DNA from: Centroberyx gerrardi
Lineage: Eukaryota > Chordata > Actinopteri > Beryciformes > Berycidae
Length of the DNA stretch: 64,000 nucleotides
Direction of reading: 5' to 3'
Assembly: GCF_048128805.1 (NCBI RefSeq)
Contig: NC_136012.1
Span: 13,445,725 to 13,509,724 of the forward strand
Shown here: positions 12,496 through 41,124 of the stretch, in pieces
How positions within the stretch are numbered: the stretch's first letter is position 1
Layout: each line of letters opens with the position of its first letter
The notes under the pieces: model-generated
Told to the model about the DNA's origin: nothing
Database searches by the model: none
What the model saw: only the letters and a program-made list of their open reading frames with translations
Position numbers and translations under genes: made by a program

Positions 12496-14963
12496 TCTGT
12501 ACAGCCAGGACAAGTTACTTGACCAGACATGACAACAGGGCTGCCACTGTTGCCATTGTCCTTTCTACTAAGTGTCTCTGTATTTTGTTTTGGCCTGAAA
12601 ATCAGCACACTTCAAAGTGACTACACATTTGGGTCAACATTTGTTATCGGTCCTTTCCATTTTGTTGTTGTTCCAATATGTTCTCATTTAGAGGCGCTGG
12701 AGCAGCCAACATCCTTCAAACTTGATACGGTCATGTTTTTCTATTATTTGCAGCAGAAAAATAATGGCCCTTATCTGGAACAAACATGCTCACTTGTAGC
12801 AGAGTCACTGCCTCAATCTCAGCCAATATCCATTTCTTAATGCGCATGCACTTCCCCTGTTGGGGCTTGTTCAGCTCTCTTTCACCCCTGGCCCTTCAAA
12901 GCCTCACCCAGCTGCTTGCTAGTCCAACAATAATAAGAGGGCAGGCCCATGAAAGTGACCGGAGCTTGACCACTCACTCTCATGCATGTGTTCAGTTTGG
13001 CTAGTGACGGCCCTTGCTGCAGATTTACAGTGGTTTGTGGATACAACATTATACATTACAAACTAGACAAGCCTCCACAGGCTCATGACTTAAAGAGTGC
13101 TTGTAAAGCCACTGTGAATTAACAATAAACTACGGATGCAAACATACAGTACAGGGTGTTTTTTAACTTGATTGGTGGCTCAGTGTTTGGGGTGTGTCAC
13201 TGACTCAGACCCTGTGTCTGCATCTCTCTGCCTGTGATGTCAAAGGTCACCACCCCCATCCACTCCCTCACTGACCCTTGTTACTGCATCAGTAACCCCT
13301 GACCTTTCACCCACATGGTTCCCCCTGGTTGGTCCCATCTCCCAGGACCTGTCACCCCCGGGCCGGACGCAGAGCTGTGGAGAGCAGGTTAGAGATCGTT
13401 CAGGAGTTCAAACCTGCAGCTAACTGAGGTAAAATTTTCGACCCAACACCTGTGGCGTTACACAGATGCACAGTTCCCAAAAGTAGAGATGTAGGTTCAG
13501 CGTTGAAATGCTCCTTCACAGATCAGTTTCAGCAACAGGCACCATCACAGTATCGCCTACAGACCAGTCAAATTGTATTAGAAAATTACTCCTACTGTTA
13601 CTATTTTAATCTGCTTGGATTAAGGTTGGGTGGGGTTTACTGCATCAGCACAGTTCAGATAGCGTCAGCCTTCAGGTAAGTTGTCACTCACAGAATAGAA
13701 CTTAATTGGCTTTTAAATACTTCTCTGCGGTTATATATAAAATTCATTGGACACGCACAAGTCTGATCAGCTACTTGGCACAACACTGCTCTTCTAACAA
13801 GTCTTGTTTACCATGCAGTGATTCATTATGCAAATCAACAGTTGAGTGCTTTGTAAAATCCCTACTGCGCATGCAGGACAGTACCCAAAAAGAGTGCCTG
13901 ACTGTGGAATATATCCTCATTGTTTTCACTTTCTCATTCATTCAGTCAGACAGGCAAAAGTCCCTGTGATTCCTGTAATTGTTCAATATACAATGTAAGA
14001 GATAACACAGGAAAAGCAGAGCGTGAAATCCCCTGAACTTGAACAGCGCTGCAGATAAATGTGGGAAAAATAAATGTTATATTCCTTACACTGCGACTCA
14101 TCAAAAAAAGCTATTTCTCTTACACTGAGAAAAGCTTCCAAATGCACTCTGGTGGCCTTGCCCATGGAGTAAGATCATTTTTATCAGACATCTACAGTAG
14201 AAGGCGCTTCGTCTCCCATACTCTAGTTGGCCTTTGACCCTAGTCATCTTGCCACCACAGCTGTGTCTGAATGCCGTCCCATGCTGTCTCCTTGCTGAGT
14301 AAAATCACTCTCTAAACCCAGAGGACTGGCACGAGAATATTCAAACCCCTTTCCTCAAAAGTTTAATGATATACAATAAGTTCAAAATAGAATATACATA
14401 AACAATTTTAATTGTTTGCAAAGGCAGCCTTTGTTCTTGTAGGGGTTGTAGATATTTGAATGAATTAATTTTAGCTTTGGGTTTTTAGCTTGGGTTATGT
14501 TAAAGAGTGTGTGAAATACAATAAGTGGATAATGAAATATTGAATGCCTGCGCTTAATTTACTGAGCAGCTGATGTAAGGTCAGTATATGGTGTGACGTA
14601 ACGTAAGAGAGATCTTTTATTTAAACCACAGTTGTTGCAGAAACCTAGTCCTAGACAGATGATTAGTTTCACTTTGCATGACTTTGGCTTGTCAAAGAGC
14701 CCAGACCGCTCCACTCACTGTCACTGGAGCCCCTTCACTTCCCCAGTGTTCAGATCTAAAATAAAACCACAGCCATCACTCTGTGGGAGGCATTCAGACC
14801 AAAATATACTGCACATAATTCTCCTCCTCATGATGGTCTTTATATAATATTTGCTGTGACATGACATTTTACAAGCCGGAGGTCAGTGCCTCTACAATAA
14901 CGGCCAGCTCCATGGTTTCTCTCTATGTCAACCACAGTGTGCATGTGCTTGGTACATGTATGC

Positions 14964-14986
14964 CTGTGTGTGTGTGTGTGTGTGTG
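14964..14986. repeat. (GT)n microsatellite
   Basis: A short GT run in non-coding DNA. Confidence 0.85.
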
Positions 14987-15172
14987 AGTGGTGAGAGTGT
15001 GAAAATGTCTCCAGTGCATGTTTTATTGCACCCGGTACTGGCAGGGGTAGTGGATGTAGTGGTCTACAGGCTGCAGACACGCCTTTTCCTCCGGACTCCT
15101 TCCCTGTTCCTTCCACAGCCGCTGTGGTCCAACCCGTTTCCGACCTAAGCTGTGTATACACAGACACAGACA

Positions 15173-15204
15173 GACACACACACATACACACACACACACA
15201 CACA
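15173..15204. repeat. (CA)n microsatellite
   Basis: A CA run with one interruption (CATACA), in non-coding DNA. Confidence 0.85.
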
Positions 15205-16426
15205 AATTGGCCAAACATGAATGCACATGTACACGCTTGCACATGCAACAAGTAACACACATACATCCCCTTCAACTAAAACACACCGTAACACACCGAC
15301 AATCTCTGAAAGATCAAGTTAACATATGGAAATTTCCTCACTCTGAGCAAAGTGGGAGTAATAAAACTAAACATTGCAAAGCATGAGCTTTTACATTAGA
15401 CTGAAAATAACATTACAAAATGTGATCAAAAAACCTTTCTCCATACACACACACTTATGTCACATCAAGTGCGTATTTCTTGAAATGGGTCCCAGTTTCC
15501 TCAATATTTCTACCACTGAGTGTGCCATGTAAACAGGATACCTGCAGAGGAAAAGAGCAGGGTGGGAAAAGACAGAGGCTGGCTGAGACTGGAGGTAAAC
15601 CGTTCCAACAACTACGTGAACAAATAATTGTACAATTATAAGAGGAACTAGAGAATGACCTTTTGGGGGAAATGGCAAATAAACAGATGTAGCTGAAAAG
15701 AAGACTGCAGACAAAATTGCTTTATCTACTTTTCACAAGAACTAAGGCTGGGAGCTGCAATTGGCGATGGTGAATGAGATTACCCCTATTAAACATAAAC
15801 ACCTCAAAGTAGAGAGAGGCTCTGTGCCGCTGCTTGTTATTATTATGAAGCTTATCTCCTCAAAGTTGGCCTAATCCTTTATTGTGGCATGGTGTGCAGT
15901 TACATAACTTGGAACGGCATCAATAAGACAGAAAGGGAAAAGTTCTCACACAGACAGAGAGACCATAATGAGTTGGTCCTGATGGCTGAACCATCGGCCT
16001 GTAATGGGAACAGGTGCAATAAGTACAGTTCAGCAACATGGCCTCCCTCTAAAGCTGCTTATAAGAGGGTGGCGAGGGGAGAGCATTGGTTTTAGGGCGA
16101 ACAGTGCTGTATTGTGCCGTGGGCCTGCTGAGAGGCTGATTTCTACTCTCAGGCGGTACCGGGATGACCTTCTTTCCGGACAGAATGTTCCCCCCACCAT
16201 GAGTGACTCACAAGGTACGGCCTGTTACGCAACGAGTGGGAGGAGAGCGGCTGGAAGAGGGGAGGAGGGTCGGTGATAGATGATCCATTTTTCTGGATAA
16301 AAGGGTGCACAAAGTGGATGACTTCTGCGTGAGAATGGGACACAGCACAAGTCTTATTTGCCAAAGGCTGGCCGCAGGTCAATCATGCTGTAACTGTTGC
16401 TGGTGAGGCTAAGACACCTGAATGAT

Positions 16427-16794
16427 ATACGACCAGTCAAAAGTTTGGACACACACATTTTTCTTTATCTTTACTATTTTTCACATTTTAGAATAATAGT
16501 AAAGACATCAAAACTATGAAATAACACAAATGGAATTATGCAGTGACCAAAAAAGTGCGAAACAAATCAAAACTATCTTATATTTTAGACTCTTTAAAGT
16601 AGCCGCCCTTTGCCTTGATGGAAAGGCAAAGGCTTTGGAAAGAAATTTATACATAGGCATCAAGTTCACTTTTTATATTTGTCTAAGAAACAAGTTTCAA
16701 GCATTTAAGTATAAGCCGTTAGATAAAAATGGCTTTAAGATGAAAAACATAGTACATTCAATCAGGTGTGTCCAAACCTTTGACTAGTAGTGTA
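16427..16794. mobile_element. Non-autonomous Tc1-like element (deletion derivative)
   Basis: The left end reads CCAGTCAAAAGTTTGGACAC. The right end carries the inverse, GTGTCCAAACCTTTGACTAG, and both ends abut TA, the Tc1/mariner target. The internal parts I can read (AAGACATCAAAACTATGAAA, and a segment with GCCGCCCTTTGCCTTGATG) match the left part of a Tc1-like element I remember as common in fish. At about 370 bp it is too short to encode transposase, so it is an internally deleted relic. Confidence 0.85.
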
Positions 16795-17394
16795 TATGTA
16801 GAGGAAAACAGAAACCCAAAGAGACAGACAGAGAGAGAGAGAGAGGGAGCGGAGAAAAAGGAGAACATGATGAGGGGTAGCTGCATTGTGGAAGTGTCTG
16901 AGAGGAGCCAGGTGAATTATAGGCACCATTAACTCTAAAGAGAGCAGACCGTCGTTTAGGAAGATTGTTGTTTTTATTGGTGGGATCAGGGACTGGGAGT
17001 ACTTCAGGCCCAGAGAACATCTCCCATCCCAGTTAATGTACTTCCACTGAAGTCATTGTCCTCGTTGTGCGTGCAGGTAATTATAAGGTTACCGTGAGAG
17101 AACTTACTATAACATGTTTTTCACTGAAAGTGTTCATGTTTCCACCTCCATTTCATGTTAAACAAACAGAGGGATGGGCCACAGCAAGTGCTCTGTTTAC
17201 AGTGGAAAGTCAGAGAGGACTAGTGAGCATGCTCCCTGCGTTCTGTGGTGGAAACCCCTGACGCCTGGCTGGTGCCAAGTCAGTTTGAATGTGAAGAACA
17301 AATAAAAAAAATCAGTTCAAGGCCTTAAGGAATATCTGTGATATATTAATGTGAGTTAATTAGACCATAACCCGTGACACGTGACATGGAAAAA

Positions 17395-17767
17395 ACTTTT
17401 TAATACAAAGTTTACAGTGTTCTTTAACAATCAATTAAAAGCAAACATCAGACTCATAAAATAAATTAAAACAAGTCAGTCAAAGGAGAGTCACAAGAAG
17501 ACAGCACAAGATAAAAAGATAAAGAAAATGGGGGTAAAACAGTAAAAATAACAGGATAAAAGACATCACATAAAAGCAAATTAGTTTTAAGAAGTGATTT
17601 AAAGGATGATAGTGATTCTGCGAGCCTCAGCTCCTCAGGCAGGACGTCCCAAAGGCCCTGATGGCAAAAGCCCAGTCACCTTTAGTCTAAAGCCTAGACC
17701 CTGCCTGCCTGATCCGAGGCTGCACACTGACTCATAGGGGGTAGAGTACATACACCGACATCGGAAA

Positions 17768-17771
<4 letters not shown>
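17395..17771. repeat. Dispersed retroelement-like fragment adjoining (CA)n
   Basis: An A-rich leader (about 17395-17590) precedes a segment with CTCAGCTCCTCAGGCAGG and GGCCCTGATGGCAAAAG. The same layout occurs in the diverged copy at 12290-12495. This is consistent with an interspersed fish repeat, probably a LINE-derived 3' region, though I cannot name the family. Confidence 0.5.

Positions 17772-17826
<55 letters not shown>
17772..17826. repeat. (CA)n microsatellite
   Basis: About 27 CA units immediately after the dispersed repeat fragment. Confidence 0.95.
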
Positions 17827-17832
<6 letters not shown>

Positions 17833-20800
17833 GAGAGCGTCTCAGATAGTCCAGGACCCCAGCTGGCCAGGGGGAGTCTCCTCTAATCCTTCCCCACCCC
17901 AGACATCCCGTCTCTAGGATTGCACGCCACTCAATGCCCCCCTCAGGTGGATCTAAATGAGATCTGGCAAAGCCTGGATCAGTGGAGTTTTCCATGTGAA
18001 GGGACTTCATATGAGGGAGATTTACTCTAAAGCCCGGAAAAAGTCACACATTCACCATTAAAATCCATTGCAGCGGAACAATGCAAAACGTCCTGTATTT
18101 GTGTTATAAACTAAAGGGTTTAGCAGAGGAGTGGAAAGAAGGAAAGACCATTTTTGGCTGTATTCTGATTCATATCCAGTAACATCATGCTCAAAATGTT
18201 ATTACATGGGTATTAACAAGGTTTGAGGGTAGAGGTAAGTTCTTGGCATTCTTCATAGCTCTTTGTACTTGTTTTTGGAGAAAAATTAGGAGGTTTGCTT
18301 GCAATACACTGGTCTCCAGGAGCAGGAGGAGGTGTAAGTCTTGGAGGAGTGTGGGGGTCTGCGGCGGAGAGGTGAATGGGCCAGGGGCGGGTGCCGTAGG
18401 AGCTGCTGGAGATTCCCAGAGGGCTGATAAAAGCTGGGACCTGGGGCGGAGAGGATGTCAGTCAACCAGTGTAACTGATAGCAAAGACTGACAGCTGCTG
18501 TCATGAGCGGTACCACTGGGTCCTCCACATCGCCGCTCACCTCCTCACAGGGAGAGGAGGAAGGAGGGATGCAGGGAGAGAGGAGGGGGCCGAGCGGGAT
18601 AAGAGGGGTCAGGGAGTCAGGGGGCCGACAGGTGATGAATGGAGAGATTTAAAGGGGGCACCGGACAGGTCCTGACACCTTCTAACACACTCTCTGCTAG
18701 TGCCAGCCCCGACCTGTCCTGGTCCTCCTCTCGCACACTGGGACCGTCACAGAAACAGCCGAGGTTAATATACATAAAGCAACCATGCCCACCACAGGAA
18801 CCACATGCTGAAGTGTTTTAAGAATACTGTTTATGTAAGAAATTGCCCACAAGAATAATTTGCTGTAATATAAAAGCAGTTCAAAGTGCTGGCATGTGAT
18901 CCCTTTGAATGACGATGATCTGATCTGCCATTTGTATTTTCTCCCAGCTGTGCTGAGTAACTCATGAGCTGCAACACTGGAAGAGATGAGTATTGAAGTA
19001 ACTTCAAACAGAAACCCACAGTTTACGGGGGTGCATTTTTCTGCAGAGCAGTTTTGTTCAGGCAAACAACTCCTAACCACAAAATGCGTGGCTATAAAAC
19101 ACGTGCAACAGTCTGCACCTGACAAATGTCTTAAATAAAGGCCAGGGCCATGAATCAAACTGCAAGTACCTGATGATTAACCTGGCTGGCAGCTAGAAGT
19201 CCAACATTACCTCTGCCTGCCTGCCTCTCTGTCTAACTGTTTTCCACAGCATAGTTATTCTGAACATCGCTTCTTTTAAAACTCAAGCCTCTCATGTGTC
19301 GGCTAACGCAATTATGATCCCCTGAATCAAAGTGCTGTTTGACAGTAGAGCTTCTCACATACTTAGAAGTGACTCAGCAGTGTGGCTCACACAGTGTGTT
19401 AGTGTGTCAACAATCACAGTCGGTATGCCGGCTAGTATGACAACAGCAGAGTTGCTCTTGAACTGTAGTTTCAAGAGGAAATGCCTTTGTCTTTTCCTTA
19501 AAGAGAGAATAGCTTGAGACAAATGCATCTGTTGCTGTAGGCTATCACAGCATCTGACTCAAATGATGTAGTCATACAGAATTTATGGTTATCTGTTCCT
19601 TGGCCGTTCGTTTCATCTGGATACTGCTTCTCATTTACATTATTAGCACCGGTGTCAGTTGATAGCTGTTTATTCTTTCAGTATGTTCAGTGTAAAGACA
19701 AGCAGCTCATAAAATCTGGCAGCAGACCTTTATGGTCCACCTACTGGCTCTTGCCTCTCATGCAAGTTAGGATCCTTAAGGCAAGTCTAGAGGCTGCATG
19801 ATTGGCTGTAATTGTTTTACCTTGCAGGACAACATTTATTTAAAATGATGTCATTCTGTCTAGCGCTCAGTCCAGTTAGTTAAATCACATTAGTTAAAGC
19901 TTGCCATGCCAATATAATAAAGTGAAATTCAAGTTCCCCATCCATGCACTTCTCTGTAATTTAAGCAGAGGATTGTATGTGTTGTAATTTGATCCTGAGA
20001 ATGAAATAAATACTTGAACATTTGTTTGATAGTGGCCCCGAGGGGTTGAAGTATAGGCAGAATATGGCTCGTAAGAAGTCTGACTTGGAGAACCTCTGGA
20101 AAGCATCAATAATGCTACTACTACCATAAAAATGTATGTGGACCTTGCTGAAAACATAGATGTGTAAGGAGAAGCTTGTCCATGATGGTTGTGCCAGATG
20201 TCTGTGAATGTAAGAGAAAGCTTCTATTGACTTCTATTGACAGTCACTTGGTACAATTAAAGCTTCTCTGAGCTCATGCACCGTAAGGGCTTGAACAGCT
20301 ATGAGTTGTGTGCCACTAACTGGCGCATTCAATATTATGAGTGAACTCCCCTTCTATCCCAAAGCAACCCCATTGAAGTATCTAGGAAAGCATTTCAAAA
20401 CTCTGCAAATAATGTGGGTCACCAGCTTAATTTGGACCTTATCCTAAAATAAATGGGCTGAAATAATTCAGGCCACTCAATTGATGGCAGCATACACTGG
20501 CCCAGCAATTAAACAGCACAACAAACTCCCAGCATCTCTGAGCTATGCTGAGATTTTATTAGCGACGCAGCACAAACTGACCAGTGAGTGACTGAGCCTC
20601 TTTCTCTCACGTGTTTCCTAAAATAGCTTGTGTGAAAGCAGGGTCTGTTGTGGATGGCTGTCACTAACCCTTAGGCAGGAGAAGATGTGTTCACCCTGAC
20701 TGCCTGGCTAGTGATTGTCGCTTGCACAAAGATAAAGCATGTCAGATGCGATTGCCATAGACCCAGCGCCCATGACATCATTCTCTGCACAAGTGACCGA

Positions 20801-21732
20801 CAAGCAGTGCGGAGAGTGAGAGCGGGGCAGAGGGACGTGTGGAAGAGTACACAAACCCTGGAGCCTGGGCATGCTTTGAGCACACAGAGCAAACCCAACA
20901 TAGGCAATGATGTCAACTACTTTCCCATAGGGGGACTCTGGGAAAAAAATGGGGGCGCACCAAGCAGTAGCCCCCTTTTCAGCGTATTCAGGCTAGAATG
21001 GGAAGTTAATGACTATCACTTCATAGGCCACATCCTCTTGAACTGCTTTAGACATGTCAGTCAGATGGAGAGGCTCGAAAGTAAATGAGGGAATGAAATG
21101 AGGGTCTGTTTGCTTGCCTTTAACTTCGGCTCTATATGCCAAGCAGGAATGAATATTGACATGAGAGTTAGCCATAAGACTGTGATGTTGACAATATGCT
21201 CATAGGCCTCATTATTAATAAATCACAGGAGGGGAGCTCATGGGGTACAATGTATTTTTGTAGCTCATTGGTAGAACACAAACACCAGGCCACAAAACAA
21301 AAGGCAGAAGACCCTATTGCCAACTACAAACAAATATAATCACTCCTGTTACTATTGTTGAAATCCCAAAAATTAATTTTAAAGCCAATTTGCAATAGCT
21401 CCAGAAATGTCTCTCTCAGAAATAGGTTTACAGAGGGTGCCCCCTGCTGGTGATTGTGATACTTACATCCCTAAAAACACCACACCAACTTCCATACAGA
21501 GTTCCTCTGACATCACAGCCTCCCACCACTTTCGCACTTGACTTGTCTGACCTTCCTGGTTATCAATCTCTGGTCAAGCCACAAAGTCCCCATTTATTTG
21601 AAAATAGATGATCGCCAAATTTGTTATTTATCTTTATTCAATGTTAAGGTTCAACATAAGGCTACACTGCCACTCTTCACAACAGTAGATTGAGTAGTAG
21701 AACATTGATTCCATTTTCACTTGTCTTTCTCG

Positions 21733-21734
<2 letters not shown>
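17827..21734. other. Non-coding, no recognised element
   Basis: No exons or known mobile elements were recognised. A short perfect 11-bp tandem repeat (CTTCTATTGA CTTCTATTGA) occurs near 20220-20241. Confidence 0.4.
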
Positions 21735-21782
<48 letters not shown>

Positions 21783-21835
21783 CACAGAGAGAGAGAGAGC
21801 GAGAGAGAGAGAAAGAGGGAGTGAGAGAGAGGGAG
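21735..21835. repeat. Compound (GT)n(GA)n microsatellite
   Basis: GT runs from 21735 to about 21767 and passes directly into interrupted GA to about 21835. Confidence 0.95.
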
Positions 21836-22453
21836 TGTATAGGCTTTATCACTGCTATTTAGAAACATGGGGATAAATTTGACCCTACAAACTACAGAGG
21901 CATCTGCAGTCTTGGGAAATGGTCCAGAGAAACAGACCTAGATATGACTTCCTGACACCAGATTAGTACAAAAAGGGTTCGTATAATTATTTAGGCAAAA
22001 CTTTGTGCGTAATAAAAAAGTGCATGAAAAACAAATGTACCAACAAAATCTGGTTAAACTATATAATTTACTGATCCCACCAATGATGCTCACTGATAGT
22101 GAAATATTGGGCCCTATTTCAAAAATGCAATTAAAAACTGGGATAGCCCTGGACATTGAAACAGAAATACATTTCTTGTGCCACAAGAAAACACAACAAA
22201 CACAAATTTTTGATTTGTTGATTTGAAGTTGTTCCAAGCTTCATGACCTTGCCAAATAATCAAAAGTTTCCTTTTTGTTAGCACAGGTAATTTGTTCCCA
22301 GTGTAATGAAACTGTGGAATGATCATAATGGATTTGTGCCGGACCTGGCTGTTTCGTATAGGCGACATAGATGGTTGTATATGTATGTGCTGTTTGTTTT
22401 GTGTGTGCGCTGGTTCTTGCAGTGCTTGTGATGTTTCTGTGATAAAGAAATGT

Positions 22454-22563
22454 CCCAGACTGGGATTAATGAAGTACTACTACTAGTACTAGGCTACTAG
22501 TATTAGTGGCAGTAGCCTAGTTTATTAATCCAAGTGGTAGTACTTTATTAATCCCAGTCTGGG
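22454..22563. repeat. Nested inverted repeat (fold-back element)
   Basis: The outer arms are CCCAGACTGGGATTAATGAA plus GTACT (22454-22478) and its near-exact inverse at 22539-22563. An inner perfect pair CTAGGCTACT / AGTAGCCTAG sits at 22489-22498 and 22511-22520. The arms resemble the LINE-type 3' tails with ...GGGATTAATAAAGTA seen in fish, so this may be two such tails in opposite orientation or a small fold-back MITE. Confidence 0.85.
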
Positions 22564-22769
22564 AAACTGTATGGCTGGTAGCTAAATTTGGCACAATGCA
22601 AGATAAAATAAGTAGAAACATTTCTTTGTAACCTACGTTTAGGGACTTTCAAGTTATACATGTGTAATGTGTAAATTTGTAAGGTATAACATTACAACAT
22701 GCATAGAGAGTTTATGTTTATTTTATTACCTCCTCTATAGACTTTGACAAGCTGTCAAGCTAATAAAAC

Positions 22770-22771
<2 letters not shown>

Positions 22772-22862
<91 letters not shown>
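22772..22862. repeat. Compound (GT)n(GA)n microsatellite
   Basis: About 17 GT units pass into about 28 uninterrupted GA units, some 670 bp upstream of the ogt start codon. Confidence 0.97.
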
Positions 22863-22866
<4 letters not shown>

Positions 22867-23299
22867 CATGATTCTTTGAGGCATTGATGGTGCTTTTTTC
22901 TAGAACATAATTTGCCGCAATGTCTCGCTGCACCAATGTGTTCTTCCGCGCAGCGTTATTTTTGATATGGTCTCATATTATGTTTCTTTCGAGGACAAAA
23001 AGTATAATGCATGACTAGAAACCAAACACTTTTAAGACAGAAACTAAACTGACTGATTATTATGTGATAAAGATGACAATTATAAGCACTCAACTAAAAT
23101 AATATTATCTCTGTAATGGCGATGCGTGGATCTAGTTTCTGGCAAAAATGAGTCCTAAACACTCCGCCATTTTATGTTCTACAGCCGCTTTGTTGTGAAG
23201 AGGGAAATCAGCTTGAGCTTTCCGTCAACGCGTTAGATGCCAATGAAATGATAGATTTTGTAACGAGGAAAGTTGATTAATAGTTAAAGTGGTTATATA

Positions 23300-23532
23300 T
23301 CGACCACTCTAAGACAGTGTGACATTCTTCACTACGCACTGTACCGTCTGGTGGCTGATAGCTCGAGGTACGCATTACCAAGGTTAGCTAGCTTGCCTGA
23401 TAGCTAACGTGTTAGCTGGCTAACGTTAGCCGCGACCGAAAACGGCGATTGCCCGGCGTACATTTTCTCTGAAATTGTAATTTATCAGACTACACACTGA
23501 CGACCACCGTGCAAGACACGAAGACCGAGGAG
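23300..23532 (+). promoter_or_regulatory. ogt: Probable ogt promoter and 5' UTR
   Basis: This is the sequence just before the ogt ATG at 23533. It contains several GTTAGC/GCTAGC/TAACGTTAGC motifs and a CG-containing segment near 23430-23460. The transcription start cannot be fixed from sequence alone. No TATA box is seen at a sensible distance. Confidence 0.45.
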
Positions 23533-39036
<15,504 letters not shown>

Positions 39037-40036
39037 AATAGATGCACGCCGCCTTCCTTCCTGCACACCTGACCAGTCCTTCCCACCGTCCTTACTTTCC
39101 AACCATCATGAGCACCCTAGCTTGAGCGATCAATAACTTCCACTCCAGCCTTCTTCCCTGAATTGTTTATATCTGATCGTCTCTATCCCTCTCCTTCCCT
39201 GTAAATAGGACTCTTGTTTGTTAAGGAGCCTACAGGTGTAGCCATTTGTCCCCCTTCACATTCGTCATGGCATCTCACATCTGCGTTTCTTGAGCCAGAT
39301 AGAGCCTGAGCCTTTCAGGCTCTTCATCTGAGACTCCTGTCCTAAACTACGGCATCTTTGGTGACTGAGAGGAAAATGAATGCCCCTCTACCCCTTCAGT
39401 GCTTTGATCAGTGGATTTTATTTTTTTGTCCTCTCTGTGTGCATATGGGACTACTTACTGGCTCGTGGAGAGAATGTCCAGCCTCCATCACCTTGTTGAT
39501 CTACTTATAATTGGATTAAGTGTTCTGTGTGTTAAAAAGGACAATGTTGCACCATGAAAGTTGTATCTCTGACTTGCGTTTAATCAGCTGTAACATGCAT
39601 TCGTAAAACATAGTTTGCAACTGCTCTTTATTTTGTCTTAAGCTGTTATTGTTAAATATGACTGCAACGAGTAGATGTGCAAGTTTGGAGGAAGATGGTC
39701 TTGAGGAAGACTTTCCCCTCACCGAATGCCAACTTTTAAGGATTTTGTCATGTGTCAATTTAGGAATACTCTCAATAGCTGTTGTCCTCTTTGATGTCAC
39801 ACACTATGCTTGCAAAGACTATTGGACAAAGCTGGACAAAGGAGTTTCTTGTTGGTAATCATTGGAAAGGGCCTATATTTCACTTTAGCCGTCATCCACA
39901 TATAAATTGATTTTTATCACACAAACCAGGAATGGCCTAGGTAAGTATTTTCTAAGCAGTTTTTGTTTTTGTATTGTCTCTTAACTGTATGCTGTCAATG
40001 ATACTGCAAGACTCTGACTAAATATGACTTTAAAAA

Positions 40037-40042
40037 AATAAA
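40037..40042 (+). terminator. ogt: Polyadenylation signal of ogt
   Basis: AATAAA lies 1.0 kb after the ogt stop codon and is followed within about 20 bases by GT-rich sequence (CCCTGTGTCCTGTCTTGTG). The 3' UTR would span roughly 39037-40060. Confidence 0.7.
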
Positions 40043-40403
40043 GATATGGCAAACCCTGTGTCCTGTCTTGTGCACTCAGCAGAAGTATAACTATGGGATA
40101 GTTTAGAAAGTTAAAAATAAATGCTAGCTTGTTTTTAAAACTTGCCTCATGTTAATATTTGGCTACTATTCATGCATAGGGCCAATAGACTGTAAGGGCC
40201 ACCAATTACTAGCAGGCATTTGCAATTTTCATACCAATTGAGTTGGTCCTCAGTCTGTATACTCACTGGCTTTGGGTTTACGTTACATCCCACATCCATC
40301 CATACATACATTCACCTGCGACAGAGCGGAATTGGTGACGCGGAACTGAGCATCATAGGTGTCTTTTTCCTGGCCATAAATTATCCTGGTAGAAGGACAA
40401 ATG

Positions 40404-40423
40404 TAAAAAAAAAAAAAAAAAAA
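40404..40423. repeat. Poly-A run
   Basis: About 20 A residues between ogt and gcna. They could mark the tail of a decayed retroposon, but no body was recognised. Confidence 0.7.
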
Positions 40424-40539
40424 CAGACGGGACTTGCGGGTTTTTAAAGATTTTGAGTGATGACATTTTGGTGTGTTTCCTTGTTTCTCCCATAGAGTTA
40501 TAACACTGTTATATCTCTCTGGTTTCTCCTCACTGGTGG

Positions 40540-40700
40540 GCGGTGACCGGCAGGCCTCCGTCTCAGACGAAGCCCGCTCCTATTGGTTTATTTATCGCAG
40601 TGACAACTTCCGCCGTAACGGATTACTACTTTTGAAATTGTTTTGGTTTTAACGCTTAAAGGTGCTCTGTCCCTTCCGTTCACAGAGAAATAGGATCACA
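40540..40700 (+). promoter_or_regulatory. gcna: Probable gcna promoter with inverted CCAAT box
   Basis: A GC-rich stretch with an ATTGG (inverted CCAAT) at 40582-40586, about 540 bp upstream of the gcna ATG. The ATG exon begins after a good acceptor (GCATTTCAG, ending 41109), so a non-coding first exon upstream is expected. The exact transcription start is unknown. Confidence 0.4.
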
Positions 40701-41124
40701 TTTGGTTATATTTCAAGTAACGTATTGATTATCAAGCTATATGGTCAATATTTACTGTTATATTTAATGTAAATGCATACTTACTGAAACATTTAAGATA
40801 TCTTAGCTATGGCAAAGAGCCCAGGGTAGATAGCAAGCTGACTAGTTAACGTTAATGCTAACGGTAACGTTTAGCACGATATGTGTTGCTAGTTTTTAGG
40901 ATGATGCTTACGTGCTGCCAATAGATTTACACATTAGCTTATGGAAAAAGAAACAACATTAGCTTGCAAAGAGCGTAAGCAACTATCGGCTAGCACCAAT
41001 GTGTAGTTAGATGAGCTAATGTGTCATTGTAGCTATAGCGCTACGTTTAAAGACCCTCGTCATGCTAGTTTGACTTGACGCTAACTGTTAGTTTGTCTTC
41101 GCATTTCAGAGAGGAGAAAGTACT

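Larger units (their letters stand above)
12496..16426. other. Non-coding, microsatellites only
   Basis: No gene was recognised. GT at 14964-14986 and CA at 15173-15204 are the main repeats. The remainder appears unique. Confidence 0.45.
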
